Source of the DNA: Dromaius novaehollandiae
Taxonomy: Eukaryota; Chordata; Aves; Casuariiformes; Dromaiidae
NCBI RefSeq assembly: GCF_036370855.1
Contig: NC_088112.1
Span: 11,896,469-11,960,468, forward strand
Direction: 5' to 3'
Length of the DNA stretch: 64,000 nucleotides
In this document: piece after piece, positions 45,749 through 59,225 of the stretch
Layout: every line of letters starts with the position of its first letter
Numbering within the stretch: position 1 is the stretch's first letter
The notes under the pieces: generated by a model
What the model was told of the DNA's origin: nothing
The model's database searches: none
What the model saw: only the letters and a program-made list of their open reading frames with translations
Made by a program: the position numbers and the translations under genes

Positions 45749-46320
45749 CCCTGCTCTTCTGCTTCTCGGTGTGGCAGCAGCCCGGCTGGAGCTGGGAGCA
45801 ACCCCACAGGAGGCCCGAGGCAGCTCAGTTGCCGCTAGAGGCAGCTCTTGCTTTGAGCACAGGGAGCAGCCCGGCACTCCCGGGCACGGGCAGGCTGCAG
45901 CCCGTGGTGGTCTCCGGTGGTCTCGGCGGCCAAGGGGAGTGGCAGCTGCTCCCTGGGCTCCCCAAGCCCCCAGCCTGAAGGCAGGCGAGGAGGGGTTGCG
46001 TGGCTGGCAGGGGCGCTTCGTGGGGGTTGTCAGTGAACTGAAGCTGGCACCTGGTGCACGTTGACATCCGAGGGAGACGCATTAAGAAGATTAAGAGGAG
46101 GACAGGCAGAGAGAGGTGTTTTCTCAGCTCCTTCTGCTGTCCAGGAGCCACAGCATGCAGTGGGCAAGCAACGTGGCGGTGCAGCAAGTCCACGTGGAGC
46201 TGCACCTGTGCCCCTACTCAGAGATGTCCTCCTGCGAGGGGGGACCTGGTCAGACCCGTCCCAGGCCCATGTCCTCACCTGGCCCGTGTTAGCCAAGCAC
46301 ACCTGCACTCCCGGCCCCGG

Positions 46321-46353
46321 AGCATGAAGTTAGCATGAAGTTAGCATGAAGTT
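46321..46353. repeat. 11-bp tandem repeat, three perfect copies
   Basis: The unit 'agcatgaagtt' occurs three times in a row without mismatch. Confidence 0.93.
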
Positions 46354-46544
46354 CAGCTGCAGCCCTGTGATCAGGGCGAGATTAACGCCGTGCCAGGCGT
46401 GCCTGCCTCAGCCTCTCTGGGCCCCGCCGGGTGCCTGCAGCCCCGGGCCACGCAGGGCCGCCTGGGAAGGGGCCTCTCCGTTGCGACGGGGCTCCCTGCA
46501 GGAGAGGGGCAGGAGACAAAAGCCGATGAAGGAGGATCTGATTT

Positions 46545-46675
46545 GTCCTTCTTTCTTTGTAGATTAAAAGATGCGGCTTTGACTGAGGGCTTTAGTGATT
46601 ACAGCGACTTAATTACCCAGAGGAAATGCTTCCGAGCAATTACTTATCGGTCCAGCCTGGCTAGCTAGGTATTTC
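46545..46675. promoter_or_regulatory. Candidate conserved regulatory element
   Basis: An AT-richer block in GC-rich flanks with ATTA cores ('agattaaaagatg', 'gacttaattaccc', 'gcaattactta'). It is complex sequence without repeat character or coding support. Conservation is not testable here. Confidence 0.3.
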
Positions 46676-47089
46676 CCTCCACGCCGCGTGCAGCAGGGAC
46701 GCTGGCGTTGCTGCAGCCCCGTGGCCACCGCACAGCACATGGCCGGTGCTCGCTCGGGGATGCAGCGGGGCCGAGGCAGGTGGCAGGGGAGGGCGATCAC
46801 AGCCTGCATGGCACGCGCACGTGCCTGCACCCTCGCTCCAGCCCAGGCTTGAGCCCCGGCCCTGCAAGGCGGCGTTGCCAGCATCACTCCCTGCAGAGCC
46901 CGGGAGAGGTTGGCTCTGCTCGCCCATCAAACACTGAGGTGCAATCGCGCAGGGCAGCAGCGGCCACCTTCCCTCAACGCCACTTGGCCGGCCAGCACAG
47001 GTGGCCGGTGGCTCCACGGGCAGCGAGGATGCCCACCGTGGCCGCCACTGCGCCGGGGCTCGGCCTGGGTGAGTTCCAGCGCTGCTCTT

Positions 47090-47265
47090 TTCATTTCGGT
47101 GCTGCGGGAGATGGGGCTTATGGTCGCCTTAAAGGAATAAACGATGCATAAAAATATTTGATCAATTAAGCCAAATGATTTGGCAAGCGCGGGCTCCCGC
47201 TGCACCCATCCTCCTCACAATTGCCTCATTATCCAGCGCTAAATCAAGCTGTCACAGCTTTTTTT
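47090..47265. promoter_or_regulatory. Candidate conserved regulatory element
   Basis: The block holds 'ggaataaacgatgcataaaa', 'gatcaattaagccaaatgat' and 'gctaaatcaagctgtcacag'. Homeodomain-, forkhead- and MEIS-like (ctgtca) words occur within 170 bases in GC-rich surroundings. This is the appearance of an enhancer. Confidence 0.33.
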
Positions 47266-48004
47266 GGCTTGGGGAGGGGAAGGGCGGGAGGGAGCTGGTT
47301 TCCAGCGCTCACCTCCAAAACAGACACACTCTCCTACAGCCTAGAGCTGGGCCGTGAGTCACCGCGAGCATCCCCCCGCCTGCCTTCCCCCGCCGCCCCC
47401 TCGCCTCTCGCTCACGCGCAGATGGAGGCGAGCTGCCTGCGCTGCGGCTCCTCATTAGTCTGATGAGGGAGCAGGGAGCGGAGGGATGACTGCAGGGGCT
47501 GCAGCACACCAAGGAGCTGTTAGGGCAGGCCCTACGTTTGCACCACCTTAGTTCACAGCTGCGGCTGTATCAGCCGGGAATCGGCCCGTGCGCGTGTGCA
47601 GGCATCTGCCTCCGCGCAGCTCCGCACGCGGGGACGGGGCCCGCGGGGCTCCAGCGTTTCTCCTGGGAGCCCTGCCCGTGCCATTGGGATGGAGTGAGAA
47701 GGGACAGCGGCCCGGGTGTGTCCCCAGCGGACAGGGAGCCGCAGCGTAACAAGGACTAGCACAAGCAGGGGCCTCACGGGGCCTCGTTTCATAGCCGTCA
47801 GCCCTGGGCACTGGGGTTTGTGCAGATTCTCTGGTGTCTAGTGAAGGTTGGACTTGTACCGCATTTGTTCCTAGGTGGGAGTGTTTCTGGTGGCCTACCT
47901 GCACAAAATTTCGATTGAGCTGATGAGTACCAGGTCAGCCTCTTCTCATCAGGAAACCATGAGGAAATTGCACCAAAAGGCCCTTGATATGAACAGAGGG
48001 AATT

Positions 48005-48024
48005 GGGGGGGGGGGGGGGGGGGG
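48005..48024. repeat. G20 homopolymer
   Basis: Twenty guanines follow 'gaatt'. The exact length is uncertain in any assembly. Confidence 0.9.
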
Positions 48025-48484
48025 AGCCGCAGATACTGGACATGGAGACCTTTCTGCTCATTAGTCAAGGGAGAGAACAAAATCCATCTCACCAAGAGTC
48101 TCAGCATTTCAGAGACCGTGGGGGAACTGTCTAAGGGCCTATTCATTCGCCTCCAGTAGAAAACAGCATAAAGGCAGCAGGACCAGGAGCACGAGCATCC
48201 CCCTCCCTGGCCCACAGGGAAGCCTCTCTCCAGGGGTGGGATGTGCTAAGCCTCTCTGGAGCAAGCGTCTCCCCTCCCTCCTCTCTCCTTGCTCAGCTGC
48301 GCCCTGGCTGTTGTGCAAGACAGGGCCAGGGCAGCCTCTGAGTCTCTGAAGAACAAGTCTGCTACATGAATTTGGGAGCAAACCCATCCGTTCACTCTGC
48401 TGGGAAAGAAAACAGCCGCAAACTTGTCTGTTTAATGGAGCAGAGCCAGGGAGCCAGAACATCCCAGCTGCACTGCCCTCTCTC

Positions 48485-48517
48485 CAGCCCAGCCCAGCCC
48501 AGCCCAGCCCAGCCCAA
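48485..48517. repeat. CAGCC pentanucleotide repeat
   Basis: About six copies of 'agccc' lie in tandem. Confidence 0.85.
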
Positions 48518-49299
48518 GGCTCTAAGTGCTGTTGAATTTCAGGGGCTCCTGCTTCACATTTTAACCATCTCCTATCACTTTTGCCATTCAGGTCTACCAA
48601 AGTCTGGCCAGAGTCCTTGGAGGACAAGAAAATCCTGATTAGAGCCAAGAAAGCATTAGCTCAGTGTGTCGCGTGTCGCAGCCTGCACAGGGACATCCTG
48701 TGCTGCACCAGGCCACAGCACCCTGCCCTGCACCCTGACTCCAGTGGTGGCCAGTGGGAGTTTTGGGGAGAGGGTAAGAAAAGGGCAGGGAGAAGTACTC
48801 TCACCCCAGCACATCCTACCACCTCTCTCATCCTGCCTCTAATCCCTCCTGGCTCCTGTGTTGTCCTGCTCACCGCCATCTCCCTCCTACCCTCTCTGCA
48901 TAGTCCATGGGAAAAAACATTTCACAGCTAAGGCACTTTCACCCCACAGTCCCTGTGAGCTGGAAAACCTTCACTCCAAGGAGAAAAAGAGAGGACCGCA
49001 TGCTATAATCTCATACTCCTGCATACAGAACTGCTCTGGCTGCAGTCTGCCAAAAATGTGATGTTTTCTTCTGCTGGCACGACCCCAGCTGGGCAGGGAA
49101 GGGATGCCCGTGGCCTGGCAGGCGGGCTGGGATCCCACCATCGCTCTGCTCTGCCTCGCTGGTGCCCGGTTCCTGGGATCTGTCATGCTGCTGAAGGCCG
49201 CCAGCAGATCAGCTCAGCAATGGGTAGCTCGTGCTGGAGTGACAGCTTGCATGGGTGGTGTGTTCAATCCACACTGTTTAGTTTCAGTGCCTTTTTAAC

Positions 49300-49435
49300 G
49301 CTGTCAAAACACAAGACGCTCCTGCTGCTTTCGCAGCCTTGCTAATTGGCTGCAAAGAGCAGAGTTATGTTAAAATTGCAGCTACTTTTGAACTTCGGAC
49401 TTGTCTTTAAAATCCAATTTCTATAAGAGTTTTTT
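49300..49435. promoter_or_regulatory. Candidate conserved regulatory element
   Basis: A complex AT-richer block ('gccttgctaattggctgcaa', 'agagttatgttaaaattgca', 'aaaatccaatttctataaga') contains a CCAAT/ATTGG-like word and TAAT cores. The evidence is composition only. Confidence 0.22.
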
Positions 49436-51280
49436 TTTCCCCTTCTTCTAAGCACAACTCTTCTCCAGCTCACAGAGCTGAGCTACAGCACAAACACCAA
49501 GCTGCTCTCTCAGCCTTCCTTGGAGAAATAAAGGGCAAGTTATACACCCCCTCAGGTATCCCACACGAGCTTTGTTTGCTTCTGTCCCACAGCCCCCGGG
49601 ACCCCTGTGCGTTTTCTATGCACACCAAAAAGGAGGGTCATGGTTGAAGCCCCAGGTAATAGCAGTTCTGTCACACCCAGGGCTGGGGCTCAGAGCCGAG
49701 GCTCCCTGCCGCTGCAGGGCTACCAGAGCCTGCTAAGCCCTCGCTTCATTTTCCTGGTGAAGGTGATAAGGGTGCTTGGCTTGAAAGCTCTCTCCTACCA
49801 CTGACTGGTGTGAGAGGAGGAGCAAACGCGACAGTCAGAGCTCCCGCAGGGTCTGCCCAGGGGTGGACATTCAGGAAACAGGTGCATTTCTCCAACTCAG
49901 CAAGATGTTTTGATGCCAGAAATTAAAAGCTTGACATGGGCTTTCCTATTGCTTCAACTTGCAGAAGAAGAAGCTGTGATCAAAGGTGCTCCTCTTGGAG
50001 CAATCAGTGGGTGGGCAATGTTTGGAGACACTTTTCAAGTCAGTGCATTTGCTTTTGTTTGCTGCAGCACTGGGTTCAGACGCTCGCGTCCCAGTGCAGG
50101 ACAGCAGTGCTGGTCACACCTTCCCGCTGGAGTCCTCTTGCCTGGGGCCGCTTGAGGAGCACAGGGGAGCATGGAGCTGTGATCCAGCATGGTAAATCCA
50201 GGTCCTCCAGGCTGTGGATATTTCCCCAGGATCCCTCAGCCTTTCAAGGGGCAGCAGTATGACATTGGCCATTGCTCCCTGGCCAAGGAAGCCTTCCCTG
50301 GCCCATCCCAGCGCCGGTGCCAACCCAATGCCTGAGCCATGCCTGGAGTCTGCAATAAATCTGAAGGTCAGCAAGGCCTGCCCCACTCTTTTGAGCATGG
50401 GGTGGTGTTGAAGCATGAACAGAGGTGGTCGTGCTGACTCCAGCACAAAAGCCAGTTCTAAGGTCTAAACCCCAGCAGGGATTGATCCCTGTTGCAGCCT
50501 CTGATTTGTGTTTACCAAGGTCCCGAAGGTGTCACACCTTCACGTGGCCATAGGTCTCGGGGTCCCCTCCGCCCCGGCATTCGCACAATGGGCTCCCCAC
50601 GCTGACCCCATGAGGTGACAGTGGTCAGCAAGCTCACGTGAGGGCTTGCTGGGCCAAACCATCTCCCCGAAGTAATCCAGGCTGGACTCCCACAGGGCAG
50701 GGAAAGCCTATGCCGAGACGGGGGTGCCGAGCTGTGCAGTGCACCCCTTTGCCCCCCCAGTCACCAGGGGAGATTACCGGGGACCACCCCACGCCTGGCC
50801 ATCCCAGTGCTGGCTGCAGGGGCTCTCCCTGCTCGCTGCCCCAAGAGCTGCTTATTCCCCCAATGCCCCGCTCTGGTTGAATCCGTGCAGGATCAGGCCA
50901 CGCACGTTGTGTGAAGCACCTACATGATTCACCGAAATAGCTGCACGCTCTCCATGTCCGCCACCCACACCCCATCTAAGTCACCTCTGCAGCTCGTTTT
51001 TGTCTGTTTTCCAGCTCTGCCTAAGTCAGCGGCAGCTTGTGCCTTGCCGCGGAGCTGGAAGCCCAAGCCCGCCTGGTAGCTTGCTGGTTTTCCTCAGATC
51101 AGGCCAAACAGGAGCCCCAGAAAAGCCAGACTCTCTCCAGCAGCCCGTGGGAGAGCAGACAGGGCTCACCTCCAGCCATCCCTTGGCTGGGCAGATGTAG
51201 CTGAGCTTGTGGAGAAGCCTCCACCCTCAAAGGGTGGAGAAAGGCTCAGCTCCACTAGCTGTGATTAACTCACTGAAATG

Positions 51281-51330
51281 ATTTTCATTGACTCACAAAA
51301 CCTGGATTTTCATTTACTCACGAAATCTGG
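51281..51330. repeat. 25-bp tandem duplication with three mismatches
   Basis: Copies at 51281-51305 and 51306-51330 ('attttcattgactcacaaaa' versus 'attttcatttactcacgaaa') differ at three positions. Confidence 0.88.
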
Positions 51331-52639
51331 ATTTCGGACTCAAAGAAAAGCTTCACGGGCATGAAAACTGCCTGAGCTCTTGCTTTGGTCACCTCTTACA
51401 GCTGCACGGCACGGCGGGTGCCCCCAAACCGGCCAGCCTCCATTGGGTGAGGGGGTCGGGCTGCCGCTCCCACGCCAGAGACACCTCTTTCCCCTCCCGA
51501 GGGCCCCGAATGAGGGATTTCCCCCGCGTGAGCCCAGAGACCCTCGCGGCAGCCGGGCGGGAGCAGCCGCGGCCGGAGCCGGGGAGGTGGCGGTGGCAGT
51601 GCCCGGGGAAGGAGGCTGAACTCACACGACAAGCGGTGGCAGAAGTACCCTTGACAGGAGTATTTGGAGCAACAGCTCTGCGTTTCTGCATTACTTGGTA
51701 ATTTCAGATCACAGATGGAAATTTCTAAGAGAAGCTTCTCGTAAATAACCCGTTCTGTGGGTTTTCTCTTTTTCCCTGACGTGTTACAATGGCAAATTGC
51801 AGCCTGTGTTTCCAAAAGCCAAATAAAATACCAGGCCAGCCCTGGCAAGCTGACGTGCGGCTGAAGCGAACTCCACCCCAGCTTGCTGCTCAGCTTTGCA
51901 AAGATCATTGAACCCGGCAGCTGTGTTTTGCTGAGTGTAATTTGTACCTTTTCCCTTGGCTACCTTGGCTGCACAACGCCTTTTGCAGCCTGATCCACCA
52001 TTGCTCCCATTCCAGTTTTACACCAGTTTAACCCATCTGAAACCAGCAGATTTCAGCTGTTAGAAAACACAGGGGAATCAGTAGTGAGAGAAATGCAAAG
52101 GCCTTTTTTGATATAATACTTTGATAGAAATGAGAAAAGAAGGGGACCTTTTTTTGCTAAAAGTTACCACGTTATTTCCCTATCCTGCTAGGCCCAGAAA
52201 ATCTTTAAAAACTCCCTCTTTTCTGCAGGCCCAGGAAAAACACATCAAAAACTGTACGAAAGACACCTGGTAGCACTTTGTGCAGCAGGTCTGTATCCAA
52301 AACCACATTCTCCATCTGTGCTCAGTCCCAGCAAAGCCCGGATAAAGTGTCACCGTCATGTCCCCGCTCCCAACCCAGCTGTGCCCCAGCCCCGGTGCTG
52401 CAGCAGCCCTGGCGCTGCTCCAGCCTACCCGAGCGCCGGGGAAGAGCCGTGCCAGCCCGTGCCCCTCGGGGTGTCCCCGCTGCCCCCTCCCTCCCCTCTA
52501 CCCTGGGCTGTGCCATTGGATGGGGCAGCGGCAGCTTCGTACCGGCAGCCCAGGATGCGCCGGGGTCCAGGATCCAGCCCATGGCTTCCTCTGGGGGTAC
52601 ATGCTCATCAGTTCCCATTTTAATTACACAGAAGCTGAA

Positions 52640-53100
52640 ATCTGCTGCAGCGCCTGGGTAATTCTGCACAGCGCGAAGGAAGTCATGTTCATTACTGTGC
52701 AGCATGGCAGCATTTATTTTTTTGCATAATAAAGGTAAAGTGACACTGGGGACATGTGTCTTTTACGGCCAGACGTCAGCTGCCTGCAGGTCCGGAGAAC
52801 GGCGGGCAGGAGGGAGGGCGAGCGAGGGAAGGCAGGCAAAATAAACAGATAAATCCCCGGAACATATGGCTCATGGTCTGTATCTTTACGCATGAGGCAC
52901 CCCACTTAATAAAAGTTTAGGATGGAAAAGCCAAATAAAATTGATAATCTGCCCAGGGAGGGTGATTCAGACAAAGTAAGCACATTACGAGGGGGTGACT
53001 GATTTACAGTTTTCTTCTATTTGCAGTTTTATGACTATTACAGTTATTCTTGTGGATATAATTCATTACTGTGCTATTATTCCCAGAAGTGAAAATCAAA
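52640..53100. promoter_or_regulatory. Candidate conserved regulatory element(s)
   Basis: AT-rich complex sequence in GC-rich flanks. Words include 'gcagcatttatttttttgca' next to 'taataaaggtaaagtgaca', 'cacttaataaaagtttagga' and 'taattcattactgtgctatt'. Two blocks (about 52.66-52.77 kb and 52.9-53.1 kb) stand out. There is no open frame of note. Confidence 0.3.
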
Positions 53101-56100
53101 GGTTTATCAACCGACACCGGCAAGCATGAAATACTGCCCCAGCAGGCAGCTCGGCACTGGGATGAAGCCCCGGCTCCACGGGGGCCGAGGACGGGGTTCT
53201 CCCTGCCCCAGGGGTAGAGCGGCCGGCCGCCAGCCCTGTGTCACGTCCAGCCGGGAGGGTGAAGCAGATTAAAGCAAAGCTGCCAAAGAGGGGTGAGTCG
53301 CTCTGCACCTACCGTGGGGACGCAGCGTGCTCACGGCTCAGTGGGGCGGGCAGAGAGGGAGAGGCATCACAAGGGGGTTGAATTTGCACATCCCACCCAG
53401 GCGCAGAGAGAGTCACCAGTGGGGCAGGGCAGCAGGCTGGGAAGCAGGAGAGCATGAACTGGAGCGGGAGAGGAGGGATTCAGGGAAGGACATTATTTTG
53501 ACTAACAGCTGTAGCGGGAAGAAATGGACTAGAACGGGTTTTCATCCAGCCTAAAGAGCAGTCAGCGGAGGAATGAAATGTAGTTCAGGTTGTTACTCCT
53601 TGGACAGCTGATCCCACAGCCTGGGGTTAATCCAAACATCATTGTTAATGCGGCAAGGTGCTTTCGACTGCTGCTGAAGCCCAGCCGTGGTGAGCAGCTG
53701 GCACCCAATCCGGGAGCATGACGGCACATCCCTCCTCCCTCCTCATCCCCAGAGGTTTCAGGCCTTTGCGCTCCCACGGGCCGGCCTCAGCTGCGGAAAA
53801 CAAGACAAATCTCTTGCAGCCTCCCTTGCTCCCCTTTTCAACAAGCTTTTTCTGAAGTGACATGCTTTGCCTTCCCCGGTCCAGCTCCACGATGGATCCC
53901 CATCCCAAACACTTCTCTTCCAGTGTGATTCCAGCTCCTGAGGAAGCCTGAAGACAGGTCTTCTTGGTCAGACCAAGGGCCCTGCAGCCCAGTCCTGGGC
54001 TCTGATTCTGGCCAAGAGCAGGAGTCACGGAGAGGGCAGGAGGGAGAGGGCAAACCTGTAGGGACGCTTCCCCAGAAAACTCTCCTGGCTTCCTCCCTTC
54101 TGTGGCACAGGGGTTGCCTTTGTGCTTAATAGCTCTTGATGGATTTTTTTTTCTTCCTAGCATTTATCTAGTCATCTTCTGAGCCCTTGTAAAGTTCTGG
54201 CATTCACAGCATCTTATAGCAAGAAGCCCCCAGTCAGACCACATGCCGTGGGAGGAAGTTTCTCTTCCAGCTTGTTTGCTGTTAACATTTTAATGCATGA
54301 CTCTGTTATCTAAACCTCATGTAAAGATGGGAAATATGAACAGAGAGGAAAAGCGTTTACTCCTAATCACTGCAAAGTGCAACACTGGGAGCAGAGAGCT
54401 TGAAGTCTGAATTGCTTAGAGGGAGATGAAATTCTGTCCTCAGCTGCGTTATTGGAGTCCGTCCTCAGCACCCCGCTCCCTCCGGGGCCCTGGGAATGAC
54501 ATGTCCTGCAGCAGCTGACAACGAGCAGCCAGGAGGAGCAGCAACTGCTGTTTAACAGCTTTTGTTCAGAAAAAAAATGTTGAACAAATGCGTCCACCTC
54601 ATCGGAGCAAGCTGCAGCGCTGCCCATGTCCAAAGCTGAGCATGTGTCAAGCACCTGCTGAAAGGGGCAGTTTGGTGAAGCCAAGAACTGAGATAGAGAG
54701 ATGTTCCTCAGCCCACAAAGGTTCGGCCTGATGCAGCATCTCCTGCCACCCCAGGACGGCAGCGGCCAGCACTGGCTGCACAGCTGCCCGCCACCGCCGG
54801 CCAGGGCCGTGCTAGCGCTGGGATCCCGTCTGCCACGCCGGTGGCCTGGCACAGGCAGCTTCAGCAAGTGCTTCGTGCGTTCAGAAGCGCCAGCTGGACC
54901 TGCACAAAGCAAATGCCGTTAGCTGCGAATGGCGTGGAGGGAAGGCGCATCAGCTGCGGCAATAACCACGCGTTTCCCTGCCAGCGGCTGGGCCAGGGTG
55001 TGTGAGGGCCTCGAAAGTGCCCAGCGAGGATGCAGCTCCGCACCCAGGGCTGGAGCGTGTGCAGCCAAGAGGCTTCAGCATCGCCACTGATTGTGATGAG
55101 CAATGCAATTCCAGCTGAGGATGAAGGCCCCCGCTCCTGCCAATTAATCCTGGCATCCTGAAGACTGGCTGTAATGGGATCATCGAACCAGCACTACTAT
55201 GCCCGAGCAGCGTCCGAGGAACCTCGCCACTGTGCTGCTGCTGAGCTGATCAGAGCAACGTGCACAAGCATCGCATGCTGGGGAAACCCGGGGGGGAGTG
55301 GGGCTGGCAACCGTGGGGCCCGCTGGCCTTCCCCACAAAAGATAGGCACTTGTTCTCACACCCTGGGTAAAGCATTCGTCATGCCAAAGACGTTGCTGAA
55401 ACCGCCTTTTCAGTCCGCACGTGAGCGATAAAGCTGGGTAGAAAAAGTGACCGGGATTTTGCCGTTTAAAAGAAAAATGAAATCATTTACTCCCTTAAAA
55501 GAAAAAAAAACCCAAAGAAGCCTGCATCAGCCTCCAGCTGAGAGTATTTAGAAGGAAGTGCTGATGCAAGGAGCTGTTTGCTTGGCCATCTTGCTGCGAT
55601 GGCTGGTGTTTGCGGCTCAGAGCTCTCCTTCGCAGCCCTGCCGAGGTTACGCGTTCGCAGTGCCGCGGCGCGGGCAGGGAGGGCCGGCTCAGCCCGCCAC
55701 AGGAGCCCTGCTTCTCTCCGGCTTGCCAGCAACATTCGCAGCTGGTTGTTCGCTGTGGCGGCGACGCAGGGGGGCTCCTGCGGCAAAAGGCAGCTCCTGG
55801 CCACAGCAGCCGCCGAGCCCCCCGGTGCTGCTCCGGCCCTGCTCACGGGAAACGCTGACAGAGGAATCACTCTTCCATCTCGCTTTCACGCGGACGCAGG
55901 CAGGAGCCCTCAGTGCGGCCCCGGGGCCTGAACAGCAAAAACGTGGCATCGCTGTGACCTCTGGCCTTAGCCCGAGGGACAAAGCAGCACCGCAGTGAGA
56001 GGGATCACCCGCTTCTGGCTTTGGACGCTTCCCCTCTCCCTCAGCCACCCGGCCCCTGCGCTCGTCCCAGCCCCGGCGCCCCGACGGCTGCAGCGCTGCT

Positions 56101-59100
56101 CCCCGCAGCCTGCCCTGATGCAGCGCCGCAGCCACGGCGGCTTTGCAGGCTGGTTGGAAAATTGAAACAGAGGCCATTTATTAGGTGATAAAGGGGCAGC
56201 CAAAGCGGAAAACGACTGGGGTGGGAGAGGACGGCTTCTGGGTTGCGTCTGCAGGAAGCGTTAACAGGGCATGGTTTATGGGCATGAAAAGCCGTTTGGT
56301 TATTAGGGCGGCATGCAGTGCCTGTGGCTGCGGAAGGGCAAGTGCTGCTTCATCCCTGGTCCGGCGGAGCGCAGAGCCGGGATTCAGCCAGCACGTGCCA
56401 GAGCACGAGCATGGGGAGCTATTGCTGCGCTGATGGTCTGGGGGCTGCTGCCAGCCGCCACGCAAGAGAGCTGCCGGGGAAGGTGGGGGAGCCGGGGGGA
56501 GGCATGGCTGCGTTCCGCCTGAGCAGCGAGGACGGTGTCAAGGCTGGGCGACGCTGCCCGGTGCAGCTCAGCAAGCGTCCCACTGCCAGAGCAAGGCTGC
56601 CCTGTCCTGTGCTGGGCTGCAGCCATGCATCCCTAAAAAAACCTCCACCTTTAGCCGGCTCAGAGGAGACGAACCCCACATCTGTGCCCAGGAAGATCCC
56701 AGAGACACGTGGGGAAATGCCCCAGCAGCTGCCCTTCTCCCCCCGCGAGGCCGAGCAACACCACTGACCTGCAGCCAAGCCTGGCACAGACTCTGCACGC
56801 ACCGTTTCCACTGCATTAGTTTCTACTCATTACTGATCACCTTGTAACCCGCTGGGGCTGTGCTGTGCGCCGCCCGTCCTGAGTTAGGAGACCATCAATA
56901 TCTGGAGGAGGTAAATGATGGGCCCTTAGGACCCGGCTTTCCCTAGTTGCATGGAGAGGGAGGGTGCTCCCGGCATGCTCCCGCTCGGCCGTCCAAGGCA
57001 GCGGCAAGTGAGCTGCGCTCCCAGATGTGGTCCTGGAAAGCGCTCACCTGCTCCTGAAGGAGCATAGCACGCTCATAGCAGAGCAGCTGGGCTCTGCTAA
57101 GGGCAAATCACAGCTCCTCCGCTTGCAAGCAAGCGGGTGTTTGGGGGCTAGAGGAGAGAGGAAAGCTGGGGGACACCATTTGTTTATATTTTTAAAGACT
57201 TTAGATCGTGTTTTGTACTTCGAAAAAAACTCAGTAATTATGATGTGAGAGATGCAGTGTGCTGTAGTAAAAACTAAGGGGCAAAATGAGGGCACAGGAG
57301 GCAGAGTTGTAGCCGGAGTTTTGCCCCGAGTCAAACAAGACCACCAGCACAGTGCGCTCAGGTTAACCGGGGCTGAAATACAGATTTGTATACCAGCATG
57401 ATGCAGAAGAGTGTGACAGAGCTTCTTTTCAGCACACTCATTTGTGTCCCAGCACCTCCTCCCTCACCAGCATCACCTCGGCCGTGAACGCCACCCGGGC
57501 CAGAGCTGGGAGAGGGCTGGGAAGAGCATGGAAACTGCAGGAGCTGCTTTTGCAGATCGGTGCCGTGACCTCATGCCGAGGACTCGTCTGAGTTATTTCA
57601 CATGAAAATTGTCCTGAAGTCTCTAAGGCAGGAAGAGGCTCCAGCCGAGCACAGAAGCCGAGCTTTGCAGCGCAGCGGGAAGGATGGGCCGCCACGCCAG
57701 GCCAGCCTGGGAGCACTCGCTTGGGCAAGGCGGTGATTGCGAGGAGCCTTGCTTCGCTCTTGCTGGGGAGCCTCCCAGGCTGGCGGCAGCACACGCTGCT
57801 CAGATGCTGTAGGGTTGGTCTCGGAGGCCGGGATGCGGCAGGTGCTTGCACTAACCGGCGCTCACGGACCGTGCATGCTGGTGGCACGGCCGCATGCTGC
57901 AGCTTGCTTTGGGTTGTATTCTTAATTTTTGTCATAGGTTGGTTGTGAGATGGAGACCTGGAAATGGTAGTTTCTCACCTTTTCTGAAAAATGGAGCAGC
58001 CCAATATCTGCATTAAAACCCAGCACATGTTATTTCTCTCCAACCACCTGAACTTTTTGTTCCAGTGCGTTATCCGTCAGCGTGCGCGCAGGGAGGCATT
58101 GCGTGGCAGCGCCCGCGTGGAGCGTCAGTCCGACGGAGTCGCACTGTTTGAGGTCGTATTTCCTCAATAAGAAATAAGCTGTTGGAAAAAAAGAGCAAAC
58201 ACACAGAAAAAAATCACAGAGAGCCTGCAAGCACATATGGAGGAAAGGAAAAGCAAGTTTTGGGTTTCCTATCTATGTTCTCTTGAGTGTCCTATTAAAT
58301 TTGCAAACCGACTGGAGGCAGAAAGATTCAGAGCACAGCTGTTTTGCAGCCATGCAGCGGGAATCACGCTTGGCCCTATGGTGAAGTCTGTCAGATGACT
58401 TCTTCATCTTTGGAGAGTCTTCATTATCCCCCACTTCCTTCTCCAGGCCCTCTTCGGCTTTGCACCCTGCACACTGGGTCGGGCTGAGCCGGGGTGCAGG
58501 ATCCCGGGTCCCAGGCAGAGCCACCTCCATTCCCACAGGATCCCTGCAGTTCCCACATAACCCAAGTATTTTTTTATAAGGAATTTATTTCTAAGCAACT
58601 CAGAAACAGGCTTAAAAAGCTTACAAGCCTCCTTTTTGGCTTCATGGCTCCAAAGCGTCAGTAACATGACTGAATTAACAATGGCCTTGAACTTGAACTT
58701 CTGGGCAGCATCTCCCGCCGGGGGGGGGTGCGCCAGGCTGGCTGGGGGCCGCGGGGACCTCCGCTCGCTGCAGCAGGGCAGGAGCCCCCGGCTGCACCAT
58801 CCCCTTGCAGCGAACCTCGGCCTGGGGAGGGAAGGCGCGAGGCAGCGGTGCAGGGGTGGTCTGCGGTGCGCAGGAGGAACAGCCAGGCAGCAGCGCTCCC
58901 TGTATTGGTTTATTTACAGAGCATGAGATATTAATGCGAGGCCTGTTGTTTGAACTGGTTTCTTCTCGCCACACAGAGGCAGCGGTGCTGCTACACCCCG
59001 GCGTGTGTGTGCGGGTGCCCGCGCACCTGCGCCGCGCGTTGAGCCCTGCCCGGGTCCCCCTCGCTCCATCTGCTCCTCCTGGTGAGTCACTCCGACTCCT

Positions 59101-59134
59101 CGCCTCTCCGTCCCCCCCTCCCGAGCCTGAGCGG

Positions 59135-59225
59135 GAGCGGCTGGCAATTAAAATATTAGCAGGGGGGAAAACGTTTCATCATGCACATGATCATCCCTTA
59201 GTCCAAGGAATTTTAATTAGCTAAA
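59135..59225. promoter_or_regulatory. Candidate conserved regulatory element
   Basis: A short block with 'gcaattaaaatattagcagg', 'catgcacatgatcatccctt' and 'aattttaattagctaaa' is flanked by very GC-rich DNA. Two ATTAAAA/TTTTAAT words face each other across about 60 bases. Confidence 0.33.

Noticed and set aside
45322-45978. Repeat protein or CRISPR array at 45.5 kb
   Set aside because: The units are contiguous 16-mers with no unique spacers, so it is not a CRISPR. The open frames follow from the 48-bp period and occur on both strands.
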